From Robiginitomaculum sp. (GTDB taxonomy: Bacteria; Pseudomonadota; Alphaproteobacteria; Caulobacterales; Maricaulaceae), in NCBI GenBank assembly GCA_016765255.1, contig JAESQI010000317.1, positions 1 to 6,270 on the forward strand: a DNA stretch of 6,270 nt, in the 5' to 3' direction. The notes under the pieces are model-generated. The model saw nothing but the letters and a program-made list of their open reading frames with translations. It was not told the origin of the DNA and ran no database searches. The translations under genes and the position numbers were made by a program. Positions 1-6,212 of the stretch are shown here, piece after piece; the first letter of the stretch is position 1, and each line of letters begins with the position of its first letter.

Positions 1-332
1 TCATGACCTTGCGCGAGGGTTTTCACCATTGTTTGCCAATCTGGCTGCCCATCCTCTTCTTCAATCGAACTCAATTTAGCAATTTTTGCATAAGAACCGG
101 GCGCGTAATGACCAAGCGCTCTGATGCGTTCCGCAAGCTCGTCTACCGCTGTCCACATTTCGGTGTATTGCTCCATAAATTGAATATGGAGTTGCTGAAA
201 GTGCGGCCCTTCTACGTTCCAATGATACCCGTGAGTTTTCAAATAAAGCGTATATGTATCGGCCAATAGCTTACTCAATCCTTGTGCCGACTTTTCTCTA
301 TCTGTTTTTGAAATGCCAATATTGATATCCAT
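1..332 (-). CDS. dps: Dps family ferritin-like DNA protection protein, 5' part only
   Basis: Reading the minus strand from the ATG at 332 gives 110 codons with no stop, and the gene runs off the left edge. Dps proteins form cytoplasmic dodecamers that oxidise Fe(II) with peroxide, store the iron and protect DNA. The visible part carries the Dps helix-A/B signature: YHWNVEGPHF at 36-45, LH at 48-49 and VDELAERI at 63-70. Expected ferroxidase ligands H37, H49, D64 and E68 are present. The residue four after H49, usually acidic in this family, is M53, with E54 next to it. About 50 C-terminal residues are missing compared with a usual Dps of about 150-165 residues. A good ribosome site (AGGAG, about 6 bases before ATG) fixes the start. 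It lies 70 bases downstream of the aminotransferase gene on the same strand and has its own putative promoter and iron-type operator. The family call is secure; the rest of the gene cannot be checked. Confidence 0.93.
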   Translation of the reverse strand, partial: MDINIGISKTDREKSAQGLSKLLADTYTLYLKTHGYHWNVEGPHFQQLHIQFMEQYTEMWTAVDELAERIRALGHYAPGSYAKIAKLSSIEEEDGQPDWQTMVKTLAQGH

Positions 333-343
333 CACTCTCTCCT

Positions 344-360
344 TTTAGAATTATTCTAAA
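344..360 (-). promoter_or_regulatory. ICE/Irr-box-like (Fur-superfamily) operator upstream of dps
   Basis: TTTAGAATTATTCTAAA is a perfect 8-1-8 inverted repeat centred on 352. It ends 11 bases before the dps start codon and abuts the ribosome binding site. The core TTAGAA...TTCTAA is the pattern known for the alphaproteobacterial iron control element bound by Irr. It also differs from the PerR box (TTATAATNATTATAA) at only one base per arm. Irr and PerR both belong to the Fur superfamily and commonly control iron storage and peroxide genes. The site overlaps the putative -10 box, so repression is the simplest reading: dps would be shut off when iron is scarce. Which regulator binds is inference. 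Confidence 0.7.
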
Positions 361-386
361 TATGGGTATGCATTTAATTACATCAA
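357..386 (-). promoter_or_regulatory. putative sigma-70 type promoter of dps
   Basis: On the minus strand, TTGATG (381-386) is followed after 18 bases by TATTTA (357-362). These match the -35 and -10 consensus at four or five positions each. The implied transcript would start around 350, inside the palindromic operator, leaving a short leader with the AGGAG site. The match is modest, and the call rests partly on its placement. Confidence 0.35.
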
Positions 387-402
387 GGGCTTAACGCAAT
401 AT

Positions 403-1614
403 TTATCGGACCTTTTCGCAAAATTCTCGTATCCGCTGACAGGCCATTTCCAATGACCGCATATCGGTGGCATAGGAAATCCTGAAATTTGGCGAACTGT
501 GAAATGCAGTTCCAGGCACGACTGCCACATGCGCTTCTTCTAGCAATGCTTGCGCCACATCCATATCTGTCATGAGCCTATGCCCACCTGCACTGGTTTT
601 ACCAATTAACCCTTGGCAATCTGGGTAAACATAAAATGCGCCGTCAGGCATTGCGCAATTTATACCCTTCGCCTTATTAAGTTGAGCAATTACATAGTCA
701 CGGCGGGTTTGGAAAACCAAATTACGCTCCGCTATAAAATCCTGTGGCCCATTCAATGCCTCTACTGCTGCCCATTGGCTAATTGAACAGGCGTTAGATG
801 TGGTTTGCGCCATAACTTTTGACATCAATTTGATGAGAGAAGCTGGCCCTGCCCCGTACCCAATCCGCCAACCCGTCATGGCATAGGCCTTGGACAAGCC
901 GTTCATGGTTAGTGTTCGGTCGTATAAATCTGGCGCAATTTCTGCAATGGTCGCAAATGTCTTGCCGCCGTAAAGCAGATGTTCGTACATATCGTCGGTG
1001 AGGATCATAACATGTTTATGACGGCGTAAAACTTCTGCCAATGCGCTCAATTCGCTTGCGCTATACAGCATGCCCGTTGGGTTAGACGGAGAATTTAAAA
1101 CCAGCCATTTAGTCTTGGGCGTAATTGCACTTTCCAAAACTTCAGCAGTGATTTTAAAGTGTGTTTCTGGTGAGGTCGCCACAACAATCGGTACGCCGCC
1201 TGCTAGTCTCACCATTTCAGGATATGACACCCAGCAAGGCGCAGGGATTATGACCTCATCATCTGGGTTTAATGTGGCAACAAATGCATTGTACAAAATA
1301 GGCTTGCCGCCAGGCGCAATGCTAATTTGTTCAGGCGTATAATTTAGGTTATTGTCGCGTTTAAACTTAGCGCAAATGGCTTCTTTAAGCTCGATTATAC
1401 CGTCAACCTGCGTATATTTGGTCTTCCCTGCTTTAATCGCGTCTATTGCTGCTTGTTTAATATGGTCAGGTGTATCAAAATCAGGTTCCCCAGCACTGAG
1501 CGCAATCACATCAATCCCTTGCGCTTTCATTTCGCGGGCCTTTTGAGAAATGGACAATGTTGCCGATGGCTGTACGCGGGCAAGGTTTTTCGAGCTTAAT
1601 ATATGTGGTGTCAC
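403..1614 (-). CDS. aatA: PLP-dependent aspartate aminotransferase (class I, AspC/AatA type)
   Basis: This 403-residue protein matches the full length of cytoplasmic class I aminotransferases, which interconvert aspartate and 2-oxoglutarate with oxaloacetate and glutamate. The N-terminal RVQPSATLSI (13-22) and AGEPDFDTP (41-49) are typical. PLP-site elements follow in order: PAPCWVSYP (124-132), NSPSNPTG (174-181) with N178 as the ring-contacting Asn, TDDMYEHL (206-213) with D207 and Y210, and SKAYAMTGWRIGY (241-253) with K242 as Schiff-base lysine and R250 as phosphate-binding Arg. R378 in NFRISYA is the expected substrate-carboxylate Arg. The start is GTG at 1614, with AGGA about 8 bases upstream. 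The next internal ATG (M29) lies past the conserved N-terminus, so it is not the start. The leader has a weak hairpin (1625-1631 with 1639-1645) next to the ribosome site. Some relatives also use prephenate or aromatic substrates, so exact specificity is open. Confidence 0.93.
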   Translation of the reverse strand: MTPHILSSKNLARVQPSATLSISQKAREMKAQGIDVIALSAGEPDFDTPDHIKQAAIDAIKAGKTKYTQVDGIIELKEAICAKFKRDNNLNYTPEQISIAPGGKPILYNAFVATLNPDDEVIIPAPCWVSYPEMVRLAGGVPIVVATSPETHFKITAEVLESAITPKTKWLVLNSPSNPTGMLYSASELSALAEVLRRHKHVMILTDDMYEHLLYGGKTFATIAEIAPDLYDRTLTMNGLSKAYAMTGWRIGYGAGPASLIKLMSKVMAQTTSNACSISQWAAVEALNGPQDFIAERNLVFQTRRDYVIAQLNKAKGINCAMPDGAFYVYPDCQGLIGKTSAGGHRLMTDMDVAQALLEEAHVAVVPGTAFHSSPNFRISYATDMRSLEMACQRIREFCEKVR

Positions 1615-1729
1615 AGTAAAAATCCTATTTTATAGCCAAAAATAGCATTGTTTACTGCCAGACGCTATTATTACTGAAATTTAAGTGCACAAATGACAAA
1701 ATATGAGGGAAATTCTCGACATACGACTT

Positions 1730-1747
1730 TGAAACCTTAGTGTTTCA
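1730..1747. promoter_or_regulatory. short inverted repeat before the TonB-like gene
   Basis: TGAAAC (1730-1735) and GTTTCA (1742-1747) form a 6-6-6 inverted repeat ending 17 bases before the ATG at 1765. It could be an operator or a small leader hairpin for the operon. I see no convincing -35/-10 pair for either gene elsewhere in the 150-bp divergent region 1615-1764. A repeat of this size can arise by chance. Confidence 0.25.
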
Positions 1748-1764
1748 CATAACTAAGCGGTCAA

Positions 1765-3495
1765 ATGGTGACAGCCCTAACAATGCGAGCAAGTGTGCAA
1801 TTTCCTGACAGCTTTTCTCCATATCTTGACCCGGAGCCAATCGCTGATTTCTTTGATGATATTGGCCAAAGGGCTGGCACTGCCTTTAGTCTCGCTATTG
1901 TGGTGCATATTGGCTTGTTTATGATGCTACATTTACAATTTACCATGCCCATCCTGCCCGACGAACCTGAGCCAATAAAAATCCAAATCATTAGTTTTGA
2001 GCCCGAAGCAGAACCAGTTCCAGAGGTGGAATTACGCCCGACCATTCCAGCCCCCGCACAAGCCCCCGTGCCTAACCCAAAACCCAAGCCGGCGCCTATG
2101 CCTGAACCCATTCCAGAGCCTGAACCAATACCTGAGCCAGTCCCAGAACCAATTCCTGAACCAGAGCCAGTCCCAGAGTTAATCCCTGAACCAGTCATAG
2201 AACCTGTGACGATACCGCCCGCGCCCGAAATATTGATATCAAAAAGCCTTGAGCCAGAGCCAGAACCAGAACCAGAAGTCGTGCTTGAACCATTGCCAGA
2301 ACCAGAGCCATTACCTGAACCCATAATTGAACCTCTCCCTATACCACAACCCGAACCGACACCTGAAATAGTGCCAGAGCCGATACCAGAGCCTATAGTC
2401 GAAATATTCGAACCCCTTCCAGAGCCGATTCCTGAACCATTGCCTGAGCCTACCATTGAACCAATTCCCGAGCCTATCATTGAAATTTTCGAACCGGTTC
2501 CTGAACCAGAACCTAAAATAGAACCCCTCCCAGAACCGATTGAAGAACTCCCTCTCGCGCCGATCATTACAGAAATCCCTGTATCTGGCACAGTTTCCGA
2601 AGAACCGATTTTGGAGCCTCTTCAAGAAATACCTCCACCTGTTCAAGAGATAATTCCCGAACCCATCATCGAGACCCTACCAGTTGCAGAACCTGCGCCC
2701 ATACCTGACCCTGAACCTGAACCAGAGATCATTGAGCCTGAAAGACCAATCATTCTCACACCAGCGCCAACTATATTAGCCTCCCCTGACGCGCCGACAA
2801 CCATGGCCGAAGAGAAAATTGCTGTTCCGAGTGCTGGCCCCACGCCGCTAGAGACTATTTTGCAAAATGCACACCCAAATAAGGGCGGCGGCAATCAAGG
2901 ACAAATCCCCATAGGCGCGCCCCCTAGCGGCGGTACACGACCCGCAAACCCTGGTGCCAAAGGATGGACACTGGCCCCAAATTCATACGGCGGAGAAACT
3001 GGCAAGGGATATAAGGGGATGATCCTTGATATCAAATGCCGCGAGGAAGGTCGCACCCATGAGGACTGCCCCGATTATATTCCCAAATACCAAGGCCGAG
3101 ATTTGAGCGGGTTTGAGGGGTTTGGTGTCCACACACCGCGCGGCACATCAACGACACGCAATGAAGGAACGCGTAGCATGAATATGGACTCGTCTATTTT
3201 TCAGGGCGGTACATATGGAGGGCCGAGTGCTGCTATGGGAGGACGAAAATTAGGCGGCAACTCTGACGATACAACAGGTAATCCTTCCACAAGTGTGTTG
3301 GACGATGTCTATTTACCAAATTATGATTTGAGCATTCCCATCCCAAGCGGCGGGCCAAAGGGCGGACGGATCAGAGATATTTTTAATGCCCCTTCCCCTG
3401 CGCCGTGGACACTAACCCCTGACCTCCCTGTTAAAGACGAAGAAGAAACAGACGCGTTTGAGCTTTTGATCCTGAAACCAAAATCAGAAAACTAG
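1765..3495 (+). CDS. TonB/TolA-like inner-membrane protein with long Pro-Glu spacer and unrecognised C-terminus
   Basis: The 576-residue protein has three parts. Residues 1-38 are a short cytoplasmic tail, and about 39-61 are one membrane segment (AFSLAIVVHIGLFMMLHL) with a His, H48, placed as in TonB and TolA anchors. The following IKIQIISFEP resembles the start of the TonB periplasmic part. Residues about 65-341 are an acidic spacer built from PEP, PIPEP and PEPEP units, expected to be an extended polyproline-II rod; only one short KPKPK patch (106-109) is basic. Residues about 342-576 are Gly/Pro-rich and hold NPGAKGWTLAPNSYGG (395-410) and CREEGRTHEDCPDY (425-438), whose two Cys (C425, C435) could form a disulfide in the periplasm. 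No standard TonB C-terminal fold is evident. A modest AGCGG precedes the ATG; M7 is an alternative start. It heads a likely operon with the glutamate synthase-like gene 35 bases downstream. Function is unknown. It may transmit force or scaffold across the periplasm, but it lacks the part of TonB that grips receptors. Confidence 0.85.
   Translation: MVTALTMRASVQFPDSFSPYLDPEPIADFFDDIGQRAGTAFSLAIVVHIGLFMMLHLQFTMPILPDEPEPIKIQIISFEPEAEPVPEVELRPTIPAPAQAPVPNPKPKPAPMPEPIPEPEPIPEPVPEPIPEPEPVPELIPEPVIEPVTIPPAPEILISKSLEPEPEPEPEVVLEPLPEPEPLPEPIIEPLPIPQPEPTPEIVPEPIPEPIVEIFEPLPEPIPEPLPEPTIEPIPEPIIEIFEPVPEPEPKIEPLPEPIEELPLAPIITEIPVSGTVSEEPILEPLQEIPPPVQEIIPEPIIETLPVAEPAPIPDPEPEPEIIEPERPIILTPAPTILASPDAPTTMAEEKIAVPSAGPTPLETILQNAHPNKGGGNQGQIPIGAPPSGGTRPANPGAKGWTLAPNSYGGETGKGYKGMILDIKCREEGRTHEDCPDYIPKYQGRDLSGFEGFGVHTPRGTSTTRNEGTRSMNMDSSIFQGGTYGGPSAAMGGRKLGGNSDDTTGNPSTSVLDDVYLPNYDLSIPIPSGGPKGGRIRDIFNAPSPAPWTLTPDLPVKDEEETDAFELLILKPKSEN
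2098..2739 (+). repeat. degenerate CCNGARCCN coding repeat (Pro-Glu spacer)
   Basis: This stretch is the densest part of the spacer, residues about 112-325, made of irregular PEP/PIPEP/PEPEP units. Synonymous codon choice varies (cctgaa, ccagag, ccagaa), so the DNA repeat is imperfect although the protein pattern is strict. That suggests selection on the protein rather than very recent slippage. The opposite strand is open over 1761-2591 as a Gly/Ser-rich frame purely because of this codon pattern. Confidence 0.85.
2389..2508 (+). repeat. higher-order 81-bp repeat inside the spacer
   Basis: EPIVEIFEPLPEP (residues 209-221, from 2389) recurs as EPIIEIFEPVPEP (236-248, from 2470), exactly 27 codons later. 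Both copies carry the same EIFEP interruption of the PEP pattern, with several synonymous differences in the DNA. This looks like an old in-frame duplication of a 27-residue block. Confidence 0.6.
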
Positions 3496-3530
3496 TAGAT
3501 AATCTATCAACATTTATATAGGCTAAAATA

Positions 3531-5021
3531 ATGGATTGGTTTTTACAATTTATAAGCACGTCGCTCATTTTTTTTGCGATTTTGTTTGTCGCCGTAATCG
3601 GTCTACTCGTTGTAATTTTTGTCATATTTTTTATTATTGACATCAATCAGACCAAAGACTCTGTGCGCCGCAACTACCCAGTCTTTGGTAGGTTTCGAAG
3701 TTTTTTCGCAGAGCTTGGTACATTTTTTCGCCAATATTTCTTTGCTATGGACAGAGAGGAAATGCCGTTTAACCGAGCCGAGCGCGATTGGATCCACCAT
3801 GTCAGCAAAAAAGGTTCCGAGACCGTTCCCTTTGGCTCTACCCGGCGATTGGGGGAAGGAGCCGTTATTTTCGCCAATGGTATGTTTCCCAAAATGGAAG
3901 GAGAACACGAACACAGCGCACCAAAAATGATTGGTGCAGGGTCGGCGCGTCCCTATCAACCCAAAAGCTTTTTTAATATTTCCGCCATGAGTTACGGCTC
4001 CCTATCGCGCCCGGCCATACGCGCCCTATCCCACGGCGCCAAGATGGGAGAGTGTTGGCTCAATACTGGCGAAGGCGGCGTATCGCCCTATCACCTCGAA
4101 GGTGAGTGCGATCTTGTCTATCAATTGGGCACAGCAAAATTTGGCTGCCGCAATGATGACAGCACATTAAATGAAGACCTTCTGGCAAAAATTTGCGAAA
4201 ACCCAAATATCAAAATGATTGAGCTTAAACTTAGCCAAGGGGCAAAACCGGGGAAAGGTGGCATTCTTCCTGCTGTAAAAGTAACCGAAGAAATTGCCAA
4301 AATTCGCGGTATTCCAGAGGGCAAATCGGCCATATCCCCCAACCGCCATGTGGAAGCTAAAAACGCCAATGAACTCTTAGACCTTATTGCGCAAATCCGA
4401 AATGTTTCTGGGCGACCAACAGGGATCAAAATGGTTATCGGCAATCTCTCTACACTGGATGATTTTATCGCAGCCATAAAAAAGCGCGGAGCCAAAAGCG
4501 CGCCAGACTTCATTACGCTTGACGGCGGTGACGGCGGGACGGGAGCAGCTCCTATGCCGCTCATAGATAATATGGGACTCACAATCCGCGAAAGCCTACC
4601 CACCACAATCGACGCGCTTACCCGTGCAGGTTTGCGAGACCGGATATGCGTGATCGCCACAGGCAAATTGATCACGCCCGCAGAAGTCGCGTGGGCATTT
4701 TGCGCGGGTGCCGATTTCGTTAGCTCCGCTCGCGGTTTTATGTTTGCATTGGGCTGTATTCAAGCCATGAAGTGCAACCAAAATACTTGCCCGACAGGCA
4801 TCACCACCCATAATAAGCGGTATCAAAGGGGTCTTAACCCGCAAAATAAAGCCGTGCGCGTAAAGAAATATGTTGGAACCATGCGCTATGAAGTTGAAAT
4901 GATCGCCCATTCTTGCGGTGTTGACCACCCCAATGCTCTGACCCGCAATCATGCCCTAATTGTACAAACAGGTAAGCCGTCTAAACCTTTTTCACACATT
5001 TATCCTGATATGGAGAAATGA
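3531..5021 (+). CDS. membrane-anchored FMN-binding glutamate synthase-domain protein
   Basis: This 496-residue protein is of the short GltB-like family: it holds the glutamate synthase FMN domain but no N-terminal glutaminase and no C-terminal beta-helix. Residues about 7-36 are strongly hydrophobic, one long or two tightly packed membrane segments, followed by a basic stretch. The barrel domain shows SAMSYGSLSRPAIRAL (151-166), NTGEGGVSPYH (178-188), LSQGAKPGKGG (234-244), SAISPNRH (266-273) and DGGDGGTGAAPMP (331-343). C409, C415 and C420 keep the C-x5-C-x4-C spacing of the glutamate synthase 3Fe-4S cluster, so FMN plus an iron-sulfur cluster are likely. Without the glutaminase it cannot take ammonia from glutamine by itself; the true substrate and electron partner are not known for this family. 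Ribosome site is weak (AGG about 8 bases before ATG). The gene follows the TonB-like gene by 35 bases, and its TGA overlaps the ATG at 5018. Confidence 0.9.
   Translation: MDWFLQFISTSLIFFAILFVAVIGLLVVIFVIFFIIDINQTKDSVRRNYPVFGRFRSFFAELGTFFRQYFFAMDREEMPFNRAERDWIHHVSKKGSETVPFGSTRRLGEGAVIFANGMFPKMEGEHEHSAPKMIGAGSARPYQPKSFFNISAMSYGSLSRPAIRALSHGAKMGECWLNTGEGGVSPYHLEGECDLVYQLGTAKFGCRNDDSTLNEDLLAKICENPNIKMIELKLSQGAKPGKGGILPAVKVTEEIAKIRGIPEGKSAISPNRHVEAKNANELLDLIAQIRNVSGRPTGIKMVIGNLSTLDDFIAAIKKRGAKSAPDFITLDGGDGGTGAAPMPLIDNMGLTIRESLPTTIDALTRAGLRDRICVIATGKLITPAEVAWAFCAGADFVSSARGFMFALGCIQAMKCNQNTCPTGITTHNKRYQRGLNPQNKAVRVKKYVGTMRYEVEMIAHSCGVDHPNALTRNHALIVQTGKPSKPFSHIYPDMEK
5012..5016 (+). promoter_or_regulatory. 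ribosome binding site that decides the PhyH start
   Basis: GGAGA lies inside the last codons of the upstream gene. It sits only one or two bases before the ATG at 5018 but seven bases before the ATG at 5024, which is the normal spacing. The in-frame start at 5024 is therefore the likelier one, although 5018 gives the classic ATGA stop-start overlap. Confidence 0.6.
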
Positions 5022-5023
5022 CT

Positions 5024-5872
5024 ATGAGCCTAGACCCAACCCTAGTCACAAACATTGATGATTTACAAAAAGATATTGCTGGCACATTTCGCGTGGATAA
5101 ACCAAAACGCGATATAGACCCAGAAATAAGTGCATCCGACTGGCAATTTTTGCAAGAGCATGGCTATGTCATGATTAAAAACCTGATCTCGGACGAAGAG
5201 TGCGCGGAAATCAAAAAAGAGCTCTCACCACTTCTTACCCACACTGGGCGCAATGCATTTGAAGGGGTTAAGACCCAGAGAATTTACGCAACCATAAGAA
5301 AAACTCGCATCTGTGACCAGCTTGTCACCCACCCTAGAATACTCGCTTTGCTCGACCGTATGTTCATGCCAAATTATTTATTGTCGCAATTACAGGTGAT
5401 CAATATTTTGCCAGGTGAGGCCGAGCAATTCTTACACGCTGACGACAGTTTTTATCCTGTCCCTCGCCCCAGAGCTCCATTAGGGGCAGCCACAATCTGG
5501 GCCATTGATGATTTCACATCTGAGAACGGCGCTACCCGCCTCATACCGGGGAGCCAAAATTGGGGGGATCAACGTCCAAGTGATAGCGATAAAATTTTAC
5601 CCGCCGTCATGCCAAAAGGAAGTGTGATATTTTACGGCGGCACTTTGTGGCACGGAGGCGGCGCCAATGAGAGCGACGATGCACGGCTTGCCATAACCGC
5701 GCAATACTGTGAACCTTGGGTCAGGCAACAAGAAAACTATACACTGGGAACCCCACTTGAGACCGTCCGAACATTATCCCCAGAATTACAAGCCATGCTC
5801 GGATATTCCATCCTGCCGCCCTATATTGGCATGGTCAATGGTGTCCATCCTAAGCGCTTATTAAAGACGTAA
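5024..5872 (+). CDS. phytanoyl-CoA dioxygenase (PhyH) family Fe(II)/2-oxoglutarate oxygenase
   Basis: The 282-residue protein (284 if the ATG at 5018 is used) has the PhyH jelly-roll layout. FLQEHGYVMIKNLIS (42-56) is the typical N-terminal strand-helix. LHAD gives the iron-binding HxD (H138, D140), LWHGGGAN gives the distal His (H210), and R221 in DARLAITAQY is placed to bind 2-oxoglutarate. GATRLIPGSQ (169-178) is also a family hallmark. The C-terminus LGYSILPPYIGMVNGVHPKRLL matches a pattern shared by many bacterial PhyH proteins. All catalytic residues are present, so an active cytoplasmic hydroxylase is expected. Members act on lipids, amino acids, ectoine, halogenation substrates and others, so the substrate cannot be named. 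Translational coupling to the glutamate synthase-like gene suggests the two work on one pathway. The gene ends 14 bases from the convergent ParB-domain gene, with no clear terminator between them. Confidence 0.9.
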   Translation: MSLDPTLVTNIDDLQKDIAGTFRVDKPKRDIDPEISASDWQFLQEHGYVMIKNLISDEECAEIKKELSPLLTHTGRNAFEGVKTQRIYATIRKTRICDQLVTHPRILALLDRMFMPNYLLSQLQVINILPGEAEQFLHADDSFYPVPRPRAPLGAATIWAIDDFTSENGATRLIPGSQNWGDQRPSDSDKILPAVMPKGSVIFYGGTLWHGGGANESDDARLAITAQYCEPWVRQQENYTLGTPLETVRTLSPELQAMLGYSILPPYIGMVNGVHPKRLLKT

Positions 5873-5886
5873 ATTAGCAGCGATAC

Positions 5887-6132
5887 CTAATGTTTTTTGG
5901 CCTGTACTATTTTGGCTTCAATGGTTTTTTCGCCTAGCAATTTTACCGCTTCAATTCTGTGTAAGCCCTCAACCAAAACATATCGGTCTTTGCCAATGCG
6001 TACATAAATAGGCACTTGCAAACCGTTTTCCAATATATCTTCGGCCAGAGGCTCAACTTTATCAACTTCAAGAGTTTTACGCCTTGCGCTTGGGACATAA
6101 ATTTTATCAATCGGGACATCAATAATTCTCAT
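5887..6132 (-). CDS. stand-alone ParB N-terminal (ParB/Srx-like) domain protein
   Basis: This 81-residue protein consists of little more than one ParB N-terminal domain. IPVD-like opening strand VPIDKIYVPSARRKTL (6-21) is followed by ENGLQVPIYVR (35-45) and the nucleotide-binding-type motif EGLHRIEA (55-62), equivalent to the ExGxRRxxA box of ParB. The helix-turn-helix and dimerisation domains of chromosome-partitioning ParB are absent, so it cannot be a normal segregation protein. Such minimal ParB-N proteins may bind nucleotide or act as small accessory factors, but no function is established that I can name. The ATG at 6132 has no strong ribosome site (TTAAG about 4 bases away). It is transcribed towards the PhyH gene and away from the terminal palindrome, and has its own leader with a -10 box. 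Confidence 0.85.
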   Translation of the reverse strand: MRIIDVPIDKIYVPSARRKTLEVDKVEPLAEDILENGLQVPIYVRIGKDRYVLVEGLHRIEAVKLLGEKTIEAKIVQAKKH

Positions 6133-6148
6133 AGACTTAAGATAATCT

Positions 6149-6161
6149 ATCTCGGCGAGAT
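6149..6161. promoter_or_regulatory. 13-bp palindrome in the ParB-domain gene leader
   Basis: ATCTCGGCGAGAT is a perfect 6-1-6 inverted repeat located 17 bases upstream of the ATG at 6132. It is short, and its loop of one base is too tight for a good RNA hairpin, so a protein-binding site is likelier than a terminator. No matching regulator is known to me. Confidence 0.3.
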
Positions 6162-6172
6162 TTGAAAGCTAT

Positions 6173-6212
6173 TTACGCTCTAAGGCACTCAATTACGCTT
6201 TAGGCGACCAAA
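6173..6212 (-). repeat. two imperfect 20-bp direct repeats near the transcription start
   Basis: TTACGCTCTAAGGCAC (from 6173) recurs as TTACGCTTTAGGCGAC (from 6193) with an exact 20-base period for the first seven bases and one compensating indel afterwards. The pair sits immediately downstream of the -10 box of the ParB-domain gene. Two sites about two helical turns apart in that position look like an operator for a repressor, though this is inference. Confidence 0.35.

Noticed and set aside
3..269. Plus-strand open frame of 88 codons at the left edge
   Set aside because: It is antisense to the dps gene, whose minus-strand translation shows clear Dps motifs and a good ribosome site.
1629..1634. 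TATAAA on the minus strand as -10 box of the aminotransferase gene
   Set aside because: It would start the transcript at about the ribosome binding site, and no -35 hexamer sits at the right distance.
1761..2591. Long minus-strand open frame encoding a Gly/Ser-rich repeat protein
   Set aside because: It is the exact antisense of the Pro-Glu codons (CCNGAR reads as Ser/Gly-type codons on the other strand). The plus-strand frame has a membrane anchor, a TonB-like start and a downstream operon, so the minus frame is a shadow.
2098..2739. Regularly spaced short repeats resembling a CRISPR or minisatellite array
   Set aside because: Units are irregular, in-frame and codon-degenerate within a continuous reading frame, with no unique spacers. 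It is a protein-level repeat.
2788..3495. Classical TonB C-terminal domain
   Set aside because: The region is Gly/Pro-rich with no recognisable TonB beta-alpha-beta-beta pattern. I found only the two-Cys motif and short Gly-rich blocks, so I leave it unassigned.
4121..4675. Minus-strand open frame of 184 codons within the glutamate synthase-like gene
   Set aside because: No recognisable motifs in it, while the plus strand encodes conserved FMN-barrel motifs throughout this stretch.
5873..5886. Bidirectional terminator between the convergent PhyH and ParB-domain genes
   Set aside because: Only 14 bases separate the stop codons, and no GC-rich stem with a T tract is visible there or just inside either gene.
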